DNA of 64,000 nt from Pseudofrankia saprophytica (GTDB lineage Bacteria > Actinomycetota > Actinomycetes > Frankiales > Frankiaceae), in the NCBI RefSeq assembly GCF_000235425.2, contig NZ_KI912266.1, positions 1,936,154 through 2,000,153 on the forward strand. Reading direction: 5' to 3'. Position 1 is the stretch's first letter. Each line of letters opens with the position of its first letter. A program made the position numbers and the translations under genes. The notes under the pieces are model-generated. The model saw only the letters and a program-made list of their open reading frames with translations. It did no database searches and was not told the origin of the DNA. Positions 36,021-45,374 of the stretch are shown in pieces.

Positions 36021-37027
36021 GCGCGCCGACCGGGCGGGATCCGGGCGAGGACAGGGACCGGCGATCGCAGGAGAACGCGCATCCTCGGTCGCACGATGCG
36101 GGAGGAGCGCTACCGGCGCCGCCGCTGGGGTCGGGGGGCGAGATCGAGGCCGGATCGGCCGGCCGCCTCGGTGATCAGCTGCCGGCCAGGTTGGAGGGCC
36201 TACCGGCCGCGCATGGCCCCCGACCAGCCGAGGGTGGCGTTCAGGGCGGCCCGGGACCCGGCGAGTTCGAGGCTGATTCGTCGGACAGCACCTGGCCCCG
36301 GCTCATCCCCATCGCCAGGGAAGCAGCCCCCGCCCCGCAGCTCGCCGACCCGGCGGATCTCCATCCCACGAACGGCGCGGTGATGGGGCTGCTGCGCAGG
36401 TTCGGTCGTCGGCTGGCGGGGTGGTGGCTGGCCGGTGGCTGGTTCGGCGTGGTGATCGGCCTGGTCGGTGGGGTGTGGATGGTGATCGGGGTCGAGCAGG
36501 CGGCGGATCGGCCGGGGGTGGCGTTGTGGTGGCTGGTCGCGGGCCGCCCGCTGGTCGCCGCCGCGTTGGCGGCGTGCACGGTGCTGATCGCGGCGGCGGG
36601 TTCGGGCCCCGCGCCGTGGGACGGCGAGCCCTTGTCGCGGCGGGCGTGGCGGATCCGCGGCCTGATCGCGGTGGTGGCGCTGCTGGTGGTCTCGGCGGTC
36701 GAGTTCTGGGTCATCTTCACGGATCTGGCCTGGGCGTCGGCGGTGGCCCCGCCACCGCCACCGCCGCCTCCGGCTCCGGCTCCGGCGCCACGGGACACGG
36801 ACCTGCACCAGGTGATCACGAACCTGCGGAACTGGCTGATGGGGTTCCTCGCGGCGATCGCGACGTTGTTCTTCACGATCGGCGGGGTGCGGTATTCGAC
36901 CGCGAACGGCGATCCGGGCGAGATCGACGCGGCGAAGCGGGCGTTTCGTAACGCCGCGGTCGGCTACGGGCTGGCGATTTTGGCACCACTGATCCTGGCG
37001 GCGCTGCGCTCCGTGGTCGGTGGCTGA
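36017..37027 (+). CDS. Type IV secretion pilin-like membrane protein
   Basis: 336 residues. The first 120 are polar and Pro/Gly-rich. Three hydrophobic segments then lie around residues 130-245. After a Pro-rich spacer (APPPPPPPPAPAPAP), the last 75 residues match the actinobacterial T4SS pilin domain: ITNLRNWLMGFLAAIATLFFTIGGVRYSTANGDPGEIDAAKRAFRNAAVGYGLAILAPLILAALRSVVGG. It is VirB2-like: two membrane helices flanking a basic loop. The long N-terminal addition is unusual for a pilin and may anchor it. Starts at ATG 36017 overlapping the previous stop; its own stop overlaps the next start. Confidence 0.8.
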   Translation: MSAPTGRDPGEDRDRRSQENAHPRSHDAGGALPAPPLGSGGEIEAGSAGRLGDQLPARLEGLPAAHGPRPAEGGVQGGPGPGEFEADSSDSTWPRLIPIAREAAPAPQLADPADLHPTNGAVMGLLRRFGRRLAGWWLAGGWFGVVIGLVGGVWMVIGVEQAADRPGVALWWLVAGRPLVAAALAACTVLIAAAGSGPAPWDGEPLSRRAWRIRGLIAVVALLVVSAVEFWVIFTDLAWASAVAPPPPPPPPAPAPAPRDTDLHQVITNLRNWLMGFLAAIATLFFTIGGVRYSTANGDPGEIDAAKRAFRNAAVGYGLAILAPLILAALRSVVGG

Positions 37028-38331
37028 TGCGCACCGCCCGGCTTCCCCGCCCCGCCCGTGCCCCGGTGCCGACCGCCGCAGGCGCGATGGGCACGGTCCC
37101 AACACGGTTGGCGCAGTTCATCCGGGATAGGTGGCGCAGCGGGCGGAGGCGCGACCGGCGCCGCTGGGCCCGGCTGGCTCTGCTCGTCGCAGCACTAACC
37201 ATGGTGATCATCGGGGTGGTGGGTTCGGTGCCGGCGGGCGCGGTCACGGCGCCCACCTCGACGCCAGCACCCTCGCCCTCGCCTTCGGGGGCGCCGACGC
37301 CCGCGCCGGCCCCGCCTGCGCCGGCCGTGCCGGGTAGCGAGCCGGAGCCGCAGGTCCCGCAGACGCCGACATCGACCGAGCCGGGCCCGTCGCCGAAGCC
37401 GGGATCGGGGGGTGGCGGCTTTCTCGATCGCCTTTTCGGCTGGCTGCCGGGGGCCGGTGACGTGGCCGGCCTGGTCGGTGATGCGGTCAACAGGTGGCTG
37501 GTGGGGGTCGCGCAGGACGCCGCGCAGCCAGTGCTGCACCTGATGGGCCAGACGGTGTTGTCCACGCCGGACGTGACCGGGCAGGACCGGATCCGCGAGC
37601 TGTGGGGCGCCAGCCTGGTCATAGCGGACAGCCTGTTCCTGCTCGTGCTGACCGTGGGCGGGGTCGCGGTGATGGGGGAGGACCTGGTCCATGGCCGGGC
37701 GATGGCCCGGGAGTTCGCGCCCCGGATGGCGATCGGCTTCGGCGTGGCCCATCTGAGCCTGCTGGCGATGAGTCAGGGCACCACTTTGGCCAACGCGCTG
37801 ACCCGGGCGATCGTCGGCCAGCAGGTCACCGCCGACGGAGTCACCACCATGCTCACCACGAACCTGGCCGTCGGCGCGTTCGTCCCGATCTACCTGGTCT
37901 TACTGGAGTTCGGCGTGCTCGCGTTGGCGGTGGCGCTGATCGTCGGCTGGATCATCCGGATGATCGTGATGATGGGGTTGGCGGTCGGCGGGCCGTTGAT
38001 GCTGATCTGGCACGGCCTGCCGTGGACCGAGGGCCTGGCCGCGTTGTGGTGGCGGATGTTCGGGGGCTGCCTGGCGATCCAGATCGGCCAGTCGATGCTG
38101 CTCCTGCTCGGCACCCGGGTCCTGCTGTCGGCCGACGGCCGGCCGACATGGCTGCCGAGTACCGACGGGTTGTTGAACACCCTGGTCGCGGTGGCGCTGT
38201 TCTACGTGGCCGTACGCCTGCAGGGCTGGGTGCTCCAACTCGTGCTGCGCTCCACCGGCGGAGGCCGCTCCGCGGTCCTGACCATGGTCCAGTACCGCAC
38301 GATCCGCCGGGCCATGGCCGCCGTCGCCTGA
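37027..38331 (+). CDS. VirB6/TrbL-like conjugal transfer membrane protein
   Basis: 434 residues. A basic N-terminus precedes a hydrophobic segment (LALLVAALTMVIIGVVGSV) that could be a signal or anchor. A roughly 60-residue Pro/Ser/Thr-rich linker follows, then a polytopic domain with about six membrane helices (SLVIADSLFLLVLTVGGVAVMG; VGAFVPIYLVLLEFGVLALAVALIVGWIIRMIVMMGLAVGGPLMLIW; LLNTLVAVALFYVAVRL). The LALAVALIVGWIIRMIVMM core and the pattern of helices match TrbL/VirB6 channel proteins. It lies between pilin and PrgI genes, the order expected in a T4SS operon. Confidence 0.82.
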   Translation: MRTARLPRPARAPVPTAAGAMGTVPTRLAQFIRDRWRSGRRRDRRRWARLALLVAALTMVIIGVVGSVPAGAVTAPTSTPAPSPSPSGAPTPAPAPPAPAVPGSEPEPQVPQTPTSTEPGPSPKPGSGGGGFLDRLFGWLPGAGDVAGLVGDAVNRWLVGVAQDAAQPVLHLMGQTVLSTPDVTGQDRIRELWGASLVIADSLFLLVLTVGGVAVMGEDLVHGRAMAREFAPRMAIGFGVAHLSLLAMSQGTTLANALTRAIVGQQVTADGVTTMLTTNLAVGAFVPIYLVLLEFGVLALAVALIVGWIIRMIVMMGLAVGGPLMLIWHGLPWTEGLAALWWRMFGGCLAIQIGQSMLLLLGTRVLLSADGRPTWLPSTDGLLNTLVAVALFYVAVRLQGWVLQLVLRSTGGGRSAVLTMVQYRTIRRAMAAVA

Positions 38332-38475
38332 CACCAAGCCAGGCGGCCGCTCTTCGGTGCTGCCTGACGGCGTATCTCGCCGCCCCGGTTCCGCATTCAC
38401 CGTCTGTGGGTCCGCCTCGCGGTCCCGCGTCGCCGATCTCGTTTCCTTTCCCTCCTGCCCTGTGGGTGATCTTTG

Positions 38476-39549
38476 ATGACTTTCCCTGTCGATCCTTCAA
38501 CATCCCTCTCGGCCTCGCCGCCTACCGGCGGCGTGGACGGGTCGCGGGTACGTATCCCTGCCGATATCAACGTGGCGGACCGGGTGCTGGCCGGGCTTAC
38601 CGTCCGCCAGCTCGCCCTGGTCGCCCCGGCGGTGCTGATGGCGGTCTGCCTGTTCTGGTTGCTGTCGCCGTACCTGCCGGTGGCGGCGGTCGCGGCGGTG
38701 TGCGTGCCGGTCGCCGGGGCGGGGATCGCGGTGGCATTGGGCCGGTGGGGTGGGCTACCTGCCGACCGGTACCTGGCCGCTGCGGCCTCCTATGCCCGGG
38801 AACCCAAGCTGTACCTCCCCGCCACCGATGACAGCAGTGTCGGCGGTGAAGCGCCGGCGGCGGGCTGGTTGCCCGACGTCGATAGCGCGCGCCGCGCTGC
38901 GGCGCCTGCCCGGCCGCTGGCGACCAGCGTGGACGCGGCAGGGGTCCTCGACCTGGGCGCGGACGGGGTCGCGGTCCTCGCCGAGGTCGACGGGGTGAAC
39001 CTGACGCTGGGGTCGGTCGCGGAGCGGGCGGCGAAGGCGACCGCGTTCGCCCGGACGCTCAACGCCCTGGCCGGCCCGCTTCAGATCACCATCCGCGCCA
39101 CGCCGGTCCGCCTCGCCCCCCACATCACCCGGCTACGCGACCAGGCACGGATCCTGCCCGATCCGGCCCTGGCCGCCGCCGCCGTCGACCATGCCAACTT
39201 CCTCGACGAGCTGGCTGCCGGGCGCACGCTGCTGGCCCGGCAGATCCTGCTCACCGCCCGTGAACCCCTCCCGGCCGGCGTTCGGGGCCGGGGCGGGGTG
39301 GAGGCCGCGGCCGGGCGGGCGCTGCGTCGGCTGGAGGAGGCAGCTGCGCTGCTGGGTCTGGCTGGGGTGACGGTGCGGGTGCTGGATGCGGCGGCGGTCA
39401 GCGTGCTGCTCGCCGGCCTCGCCCAGCCCGGCAGCCCACCGTCGCCGGACACCGTCACCGCCACCGGTCCGATCAGCGGCCCACCACCCTCGCCGTCCAG
39501 GGACTGGTGGCAGGACCTGTCCGACCCGATGCCCGGAGTCGAGCGATGA
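38476..39549 (+). CDS. PrgI-family (VirB3-like) protein
   Basis: 357 residues from ATG 38476. The N-terminal 100 residues are PrgI-like: VRIPADINVADRVLAGLTVRQLALVAPAVLMAVCLFWLL followed by a second helix, with the DRVLAGLT/RQL motif that marks the family. PrgI proteins correspond to VirB3 and sit with the VirB4 ATPase at the inner membrane. The large cytoplasmic C-terminal part is also typical of actinobacterial versions (LDLGADGVAVLAEVDGVNLTLGS; FARTLNALAGPLQITIRA). Its stop overlaps the VirB4 start (ATGA). A 144-bp gap separates it from the TrbL-like gene. Confidence 0.85.
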   Translation: MTFPVDPSTSLSASPPTGGVDGSRVRIPADINVADRVLAGLTVRQLALVAPAVLMAVCLFWLLSPYLPVAAVAAVCVPVAGAGIAVALGRWGGLPADRYLAAAASYAREPKLYLPATDDSSVGGEAPAAGWLPDVDSARRAAAPARPLATSVDAAGVLDLGADGVAVLAEVDGVNLTLGSVAERAAKATAFARTLNALAGPLQITIRATPVRLAPHITRLRDQARILPDPALAAAAVDHANFLDELAAGRTLLARQILLTAREPLPAGVRGRGGVEAAAGRALRRLEEAAALLGLAGVTVRVLDAAAVSVLLAGLAQPGSPPSPDTVTATGPISGPPPSPSRDWWQDLSDPMPGVER

Positions 39550-41456
39550 GCCGCCCACCGCGGCGCCGGCCGCGTCGGCAGAGCGGCGGGGCGTCGAGTG
39601 CGGGGCCGCTGCTGTGGACTCCTCCGGGCCTGCGGGTCGCGGCACGGCAGGTAGAGGTCGGTGGGGCGTACGCGGCGACGGTCGCGGTCGTCGGCTACCC
39701 CCGCGAGGTCGGCCCAGGCTGGCTCGAGCCACTGCTGGCCTACCCCGGCCGCCTCGACGTCGCGCTGCACGTGGAGCCGATCCCACCGCCGCTCGCCGCG
39801 GTCCGGCTGCGCCGTCAGCTCGCCCGCCTCGAATCCGGCCGCCGGGCCGACAGCGCCTCGGGCCGGCTCGCCGATCCGCTGGTGGACGCGGCGACGTTCG
39901 ACGCCGCCGATCTGGCCGGCCGGCTGGCCCGCGGTGAGGCGAAGATGTTCACCCTCGCGCTCTACGCCACCGTCTACGCCGACAGAGCCGACGAACTCGC
40001 GGAGGAGAAGGCGCGGGTCACGGCGCTGGCGCACAGCCTGCTGCTCGCGGTCCAGCCCACCACCTTCCGCACCCTGGTGGGCTGGGCGTCCACGTTGCCG
40101 CTCGGGTCGGACCTGTTGCGGTTGCGCCGCACGATGGACACCGCGGCGCTCGCGGCCGGGTTCCCGTTCTCCACCCCCGACCTGCCGCTGCCCGACCCGC
40201 ACCGGCCCGGGGCTGGTCCGGTCGTCTACGGCACGAACCTGCGCTCCGCCGGCCTCGTCGCGCACGACCGCTGGGCGCAGCCGAACTACAACTCGGTCAC
40301 CCTCGCCCAAAGCGGCGCCGGCAAGTCCTACCTGACCAAACTCGACGTCCTGCGTTCCCTCTACCAGGGCGTCGAGGTCGCCGTCGTCGACCCGGAAGAC
40401 GAGTACGCGCCGCTGGCCGCCGCCGTCCGCGGCACCTACCTGCCCCTCGGCGCACCCGGCGTCACCCTCAACCCGCTCGACCTGCCCGTCCACGCCCGCC
40501 ACGACCCGGACCTGCTCACCCGCCGAGCGCTGTTCTGCCACACCCTGATCACCACCCTGCTCACCGGCGACAACCCGCCGGGCCGCTCCGACGGTGAGGG
40601 ACTGGACGGGGCTGGGCGGGCGGCGTTGGACCGGGCGATCCTGGCCGCCTACCGCGCCGCCGACATCACCGCCGACCCGGCCAGCTGGACCCGGCCGGCC
40701 CCGCTGCTGCGCGACGTCGCCACCGCCCTGGCCGCCGACCCCGACCCGGCCGCGACCGTGCTGGCGGGCCGGCTCGGTCCGTTCGTCGAGGGCACCCACC
40801 GGGCCTTGTTCGACGCCCCGACCTCGGTGAGTCCCGAGGGACACCTCGTCGTCTACTCGCTGCGTCAGCTCCCTGATGAGCTCAAAGCCGCCGGCACCCT
40901 GCTGACCCTCGACGCGATCTGGCGGACCGTCGCGGACCCGGCCCGGCGGTGCCGCCGGCTCGTCGTGGTCGATGAGGCGTGGCTGCTGATGGCCCACCCC
41001 GCCGGCGCCCGGTTTCTGCACCAGCTCGCGAAGGCCGCCCGCAAGCACTGGGCCGGCCTGGCCGTGGTGACCCAGGACGCGGCGGATCTGCTCGCGAACG
41101 ACCTCGGCCGGGCGGTGGTCGCCAACGCCGCCACCCACATCCTGCTGCGTCAGGACAGCTCCGCCGCCCGCCACGTCGCCGACGTCTTCGCGCTCTCCGA
41201 CGGCGAGACCACCCACCTTCTTTCGGCCCGTCCCGGGGACGCGCTGCTGCTCGCCGGGCCTGGACGGCGGGCGGCGTTTCGCGCCGTCGCCTCAGCCGCC
41301 GAACATTCCATGATCACAACCGATCCGTCTGAGGCCGTCCGCTCTTCGGACTTCCTGCGGCCCGCCGCGCAGCTGACGGGTGCGTCGCAGCGCCGGGTCC
41401 GCAGGCAATCCCCAGCCGCAGCCCCGCCGCCGGCCGAGGACGCCGACCCCTGCTGA
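39546..41456 (+). CDS. VirB4-like conjugation ATPase
   Basis: 636 residues, the energy-supplying ATPase of the mating channel. The start is ATG 39546 overlapping the prgI stop. The N-terminal domain has the VirB4 features HVEPIPPPLAAVRLRRQL and KMFTLALYATVYAD. Walker A is TLAQSGAGKSYLTK near residue 253, Walker B is RRLVVVDEAWLLM near 473, and VVTQDAADLLANDLGRAVVANAATHILLRQD is the conserved sensor region. DPEDEYAPL, the post-Walker segment typical of VirB4/TraC, is present. Complete, no frameshift. The spacing to the coupling-protein gene is about 50 bp. Confidence 0.93.
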   Translation: MSRPPRRRPRRQSGGASSAGPLLWTPPGLRVAARQVEVGGAYAATVAVVGYPREVGPGWLEPLLAYPGRLDVALHVEPIPPPLAAVRLRRQLARLESGRRADSASGRLADPLVDAATFDAADLAGRLARGEAKMFTLALYATVYADRADELAEEKARVTALAHSLLLAVQPTTFRTLVGWASTLPLGSDLLRLRRTMDTAALAAGFPFSTPDLPLPDPHRPGAGPVVYGTNLRSAGLVAHDRWAQPNYNSVTLAQSGAGKSYLTKLDVLRSLYQGVEVAVVDPEDEYAPLAAAVRGTYLPLGAPGVTLNPLDLPVHARHDPDLLTRRALFCHTLITTLLTGDNPPGRSDGEGLDGAGRAALDRAILAAYRAADITADPASWTRPAPLLRDVATALAADPDPAATVLAGRLGPFVEGTHRALFDAPTSVSPEGHLVVYSLRQLPDELKAAGTLLTLDAIWRTVADPARRCRRLVVVDEAWLLMAHPAGARFLHQLAKAARKHWAGLAVVTQDAADLLANDLGRAVVANAATHILLRQDSSAARHVADVFALSDGETTHLLSARPGDALLLAGPGRRAAFRAVASAAEHSMITTDPSEAVRSSDFLRPAAQLTGASQRRVRRQSPAAAPPPAEDADPC

Positions 41457-41508
41457 CCTACCTGCTCTCGTCCTGCCGCTGCTCGTCCCGACGCTTGTGG
41501 AGGCCGTC

Positions 41509-43983
41509 GTGTCCGGTCCACCTTTCCTTCCCCCGCCCCCGTTTCCGGTGGCTTTCTCTCGGGTGATTGACGATCCGGTTGGGGTGCTGTTCCCGATGGC
41601 GTCGTGGGTGGACTGGCTGGCCGGCGGCCACCGGCTGGCAGCCGGGGCGGCGCTGGCTGCCGTGGTGCTGCTCGCCGAGGTGCTGATCACCGTGCAGGCG
41701 CGGTTGCGCCACGCCCGCCTGACGCGGGACGCCCGCATCGTGGAGGTCCTGGTCCCGCCCGAGGTCGGGTCGGAGGCGGCCGGCGCGTTCTGGGGACAGA
41801 TGGCCGGGCTGCTGCGCCCGCCGCTGGCCCGGCTGATCTACGGCCAGCCACACCTGGGTTGGGAGATCGTCGCCAGCCAGGCCGGGACCGCGTTTCGCCT
41901 CTGGGTTCCTGGCCCGGTGCCGCCGGGGCTGGTGGAGCGGGCGGTGCAGGCCGCCTGGCCCGGCGCCCGCACCACCACCCAGCCCGCCACCCCACCCTTG
42001 GACGGCGGCGCGGCGGCGGTCGGTGGGCGGCTGTACTTCGGCCGCCGTGACGTCCTGCCGCTGCGCGTCGACTCGGGCGGGGATCCGGTGCGGGCGTTGC
42101 TGTCCGCCGCGGCCGACCTCGGCGACGGCGAGACTGCGGTCGTGCAGGTCCTCGTCCGTCCGGTGACGGGCCGCCGGCTGGCCGCCGCCCGCCGCGACGC
42201 CGCCCGCGAACGCGGCCACCAACCCCCCAGCGCACTGACCGGGCTGCTGTCCGACGCTCTCGACCTGCTGACCCCGCATAGCCCGCCCCGCTCCGGGGCC
42301 CGGGCGGGCCGGGTGCCGACCTCGCCGGAGGAGTCGGCCGCCTCCCGAGCGATCGGGGTCAAGGCGATCGGTCCCCGCTTCGCCGTCACCGTCCTCTACG
42401 CCGCCGCCATCCACCAGCCCGCCAACCCGCAGGCCGCGACACGGGTGCTACGGGGCCGGGCGCACGCGCTGGCGTCCGCGTTCGCGCTCTACTCCGGCCA
42501 CAACTACCTGCGCCGCGCCCGCCTGGCCCACCCGGTCCCGACCCTGGCCGCCCGCCGGCTCGGGCGAGGCGGGCTGGTCGGCGTCGACGAGCTCGCGGCG
42601 CTCGCGCACCTTCCCCTGGACACCGCTGTTCCGGGCCTGGCCCGGGCCGGCGCGGCGGCGGTACCCGCCCCCGCCGCGATCCCCCACAACGGCGCGGACG
42701 TGAAGATCCTCGGGGACACCGACGCCGGGCGGCGCCGCCCCGTCGGCTTGCGGGTTGCCGACGCCCGCCATCACGTCCATGTGCTGGGGGCGACCGGGTC
42801 GGGTAAGTCGACGCTGTTGGCGAATCTGATCCTCGATGACGCGGAGGCTGGCCGGGGCACGGTCGTCATCGACCCGAAGGGCGACCTGGTCAACGACCTG
42901 CTCGCCCGGCTACCCGCCGACGTCGCCGACCGGGTCGTGCTGCTCGACCCCGACGACCAGGCCCCGCCGCCGTGTCTGAACATCCTCGACGGCGCCGACC
43001 CGGACCTGGCCACCGACCAGCTGGTGGGGATCTTCCGCCGGATCTGGGCCGACAGCTGGGGCCCCCGCACCGACGACCTGCTGCGCGCGACCTGCCTCAC
43101 GTTGCTCACCCGCCCAGACACCGCCGCCGGGGCGGTGCCGACGCTGCTCGACGTCGTCACCGTGCTCACCGACGCGGCCGCCCGGCGCAAGGCGACCGCC
43201 GGCATCACCGACCCGATCCTCGCCGGGTTCTGGACCTGGTACGCCTCGCTGTCCGACGGCGCCCGCGCCCAGGCTATCGGCCCGGTGCTGAACAAACTGC
43301 GTGCCCTGCTGCTACGCCGCTTCGCCCGCCAGGCCCTGGCCGCGGGGCCTTCCACGGTCGATCTCACCGACGTGCTCGACCACGGCGGGCTGCTGCTGTG
43401 CCGGATCCCGAAGGGCACCGTCGGGGAGGACGCCTGCCAGATCGTCGGCTCGATCGTCCTGGCGAAGGTCTGGCAGACCGTCCTGACCAGGGCGCGGCGC
43501 GCTCCCGATGATCGGCCGGACGCGACGGTCGCACTGGATGAGTGTCAGAACTTCTTGACGTTGCCGGGGTCGATCGAGGACATGCTTGCCGAGGCCCGCG
43601 GCTACCGGCTTGGTCTCGTCCTTGCCCACCAGCACCTGCGCCAGCTGCCGACCGAGCTCGCGGACGCGCTCGCCACGAACGCCCGCACGAAGATCGTGTT
43701 CGCGTGCTCGCCGCAGGACGCCCGCACCCTGGCCCGCCACACCGCACCGGTCCTCTCCGAGCACGACCTGGCCCGGCTCCCCGCGTTCACCGCCGCGGCC
43801 CGGCTCGTCGTGCACTCCGCGGACACCACGGCGTTCACCCTGCGGACCCGGCCACTTCGTGCCGCAATTCCAGGCCGGGCCGGGCAGCTACGCCAGGCCG
43901 CCCGCCAGCGCACCGCCGCCGCCGCACCCACGTCCGCACCAGCGGGGGATCCCCGCCGCCGGCCGGCGGGTGGGTCGTCATGA
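41509..43983 (+). CDS. Type IV coupling protein (VirD4/TraG-like)
   Basis: 824 residues from GTG 41509, chosen because TGGAGG lies five bases upstream. Residues about 30-65 include a hydrophobic anchor (RLAAGAALAAVVLLAEVLITVQARL). The ATPase domain has Walker A LGATGSGKSTLLANL near 425, IDPKGDLVNDLLARL, and Walker B VALDECQNFLTL near 673, followed by GYRLGLVLAHQHLRQLP and NARTKIVFACSPQDARTLARH, which are diagnostic of T4SS coupling proteins. It would deliver the transferred DNA to the channel. The following gene overlaps by four bases (ATGA). The C-terminal 40 residues are a disordered Ala/Arg/Pro tail. Confidence 0.93.
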   Translation: MSGPPFLPPPPFPVAFSRVIDDPVGVLFPMASWVDWLAGGHRLAAGAALAAVVLLAEVLITVQARLRHARLTRDARIVEVLVPPEVGSEAAGAFWGQMAGLLRPPLARLIYGQPHLGWEIVASQAGTAFRLWVPGPVPPGLVERAVQAAWPGARTTTQPATPPLDGGAAAVGGRLYFGRRDVLPLRVDSGGDPVRALLSAAADLGDGETAVVQVLVRPVTGRRLAAARRDAARERGHQPPSALTGLLSDALDLLTPHSPPRSGARAGRVPTSPEESAASRAIGVKAIGPRFAVTVLYAAAIHQPANPQAATRVLRGRAHALASAFALYSGHNYLRRARLAHPVPTLAARRLGRGGLVGVDELAALAHLPLDTAVPGLARAGAAAVPAPAAIPHNGADVKILGDTDAGRRRPVGLRVADARHHVHVLGATGSGKSTLLANLILDDAEAGRGTVVIDPKGDLVNDLLARLPADVADRVVLLDPDDQAPPPCLNILDGADPDLATDQLVGIFRRIWADSWGPRTDDLLRATCLTLLTRPDTAAGAVPTLLDVVTVLTDAAARRKATAGITDPILAGFWTWYASLSDGARAQAIGPVLNKLRALLLRRFARQALAAGPSTVDLTDVLDHGGLLLCRIPKGTVGEDACQIVGSIVLAKVWQTVLTRARRAPDDRPDATVALDECQNFLTLPGSIEDMLAEARGYRLGLVLAHQHLRQLPTELADALATNARTKIVFACSPQDARTLARHTAPVLSEHDLARLPAFTAAARLVVHSADTTAFTLRTRPLRAAIPGRAGQLRQAARQRTAAAAPTSAPAGDPRRRPAGGSS

Positions 43984-44951
43984 CGGCCCGCCGCGCGCCA
44001 CGGTCGGCGTCGGGGGATCGGTTGCTGTGGGAGGTCGCGGGCCGGCTGACCCCGCGCGACCGGTGGCTGTTGACGATGCTCGCAGAACATCAGGTCCTGA
44101 CCGGCTCGCAGATCAGCCGGCTGTGTTTCACCAACCCACGCACCGCCCAGAGCCGCCTCGCGCTGCTACACCGTCTGGAGGTCCTCGACCGGGCCCGGCG
44201 CTACTACGGCCCGACCACCGGGCCGCACCACTACACCCTCGGCCCTGCCGGCGCCCGGATCCTCGCGGCGCAGCGCGGGGTCACGCCGGCGGAGTTCGGC
44301 TACCGCCGCGACCGGCTGCTCACCCTGCTCACCTCACCGCGCCTGGCGCACCTCGTCGGGACCAACACCCTGTTCACCGCCTGGGCCCATGCCAGCCGTA
44401 CCCTGCCCGCCGCCCATGGGCTGACGGTCTGGTGGTCGGAACAACGGGCCGCCGCGCTGTGGGGAGCGTTCGTCCGCCCCGACGGCTACGGCACCTGGCG
44501 CACCCCCACCCATCGCCTCGACTTCCACGTCGAATACGACACCGGCAGCGAATCCCTCACTCAAGTGATGGGCAAACTTCCCGGCTACGCCCGCCTCGCT
44601 GAGGCCAGCGGCATCGCCAGCCCGCTGCTGATCTGGCTGCCGTCCGCAGGCCGGGAAATCGCCCTCCGAGCGCGGCTCACCGCGGCCACGCACGGCACCG
44701 TTCCGATCGCCACAGCAAGCCCGACGCCCCTGTCCGCGACCCGGCCCGAAGAGGGACCCGCCGACCTGGAAGCGGCCCGGGCGCTCTGGCTACCGCTGGA
44801 CGCCACCCGACGGGCCACCCTGCCCCAGCTCGCCGACCGCTACGGCACCCCCACCGGCCCCGCCCCATTCCCCGACGCGGAATCGGAAGATAACGACGAC
44901 AGTGACGACCGGGATGCGCCCTTTCCCCGACCACCGGACCCGCGGCCGTGA
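43980..44951 (+). CDS. Replication-relaxation family protein
   Basis: 323 residues matching the replication-relaxation family, winged-helix proteins found beside coupling proteins in actinobacterial and firmicute elements. The HTH region is RDRWLLTMLAEHQVLTGSQISRLCFTNPRTAQSRLALLHRLEVLDR. HHYTLGPAGARIL, DFHVEYDTGSESLTQVMGKLPGYARLA and SPLLIWLPSAGRE are family-like and resemble the conserved C-terminal fold. The acidic tail (DAESEDNDDSDDRDAP) is disordered. It starts at ATG 43980 overlapping the coupling-protein stop. Its exact role is not established; it may process or bind the origin in the gene-free region immediately downstream. Confidence 0.85.
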   Translation: MTARRAPRSASGDRLLWEVAGRLTPRDRWLLTMLAEHQVLTGSQISRLCFTNPRTAQSRLALLHRLEVLDRARRYYGPTTGPHHYTLGPAGARILAAQRGVTPAEFGYRRDRLLTLLTSPRLAHLVGTNTLFTAWAHASRTLPAAHGLTVWWSEQRAAALWGAFVRPDGYGTWRTPTHRLDFHVEYDTGSESLTQVMGKLPGYARLAEASGIASPLLIWLPSAGREIALRARLTAATHGTVPIATASPTPLSATRPEEGPADLEAARALWLPLDATRRATLPQLADRYGTPTGPAPFPDAESEDNDDSDDRDAPFPRPPDPRP

Positions 44952-45213
44952 AATCCCACCTCGCCATTCCGTCGGATAGAACCAGGAGCTAAATACGTTG
45001 GAAAATAGCCGTCCCGGGAATGCGTGAACGGCGCTACCATGAAACCCGGGACCGGCCGGCGCGGATTGGCCGCCGCGTCGGGTGCGTCGAGCCGGGCCGC
45101 GTCCACCCGGCACGCCGTGCCCCGACGGCCGACAGCCGGAGGCGGCGCCGCCCTGCACAAAACGGGGCCGGAAAAGACCCCTCCATAGGGGTAAGGAAGA
45201 CCCACGAAAGACC

Positions 45214-45234
45214 CCTCGCTCTTTAAGAGCGAGG
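45214..45234. repeat. Perfect 10-bp-arm palindrome
   Basis: CCTCGCTCTT-T-AAGAGCGAGG. The single central base makes it a likely protein-binding operator rather than a hairpin. Confidence 0.7.
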
Positions 45235-45306
45235 ACGGATCGGCAGCCAAAACCCCAGGTCAGCGGCCCGCTGGGGGCTCACCTGCCCGGCCAGGCTCGC
45301 CGACGA

Positions 45307-45374
45307 GGAAGGACACACGTGCGGCGGGCGCCCACCCCTACCGGGGCGGACGCCCGCCGCACGTGTGTCCTTCC
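45307..45374. repeat. 24-bp perfect inverted repeat
   Basis: Arms 45307-45330 and 45351-45374 (outer end GGAAGGACACACG, inner end GCGGCGGGCG) are perfectly complementary around a 20-nt loop that itself can pair (CCCC...GGGG). No T-run follows on either strand, which argues against a simple terminator. Confidence 0.85.
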
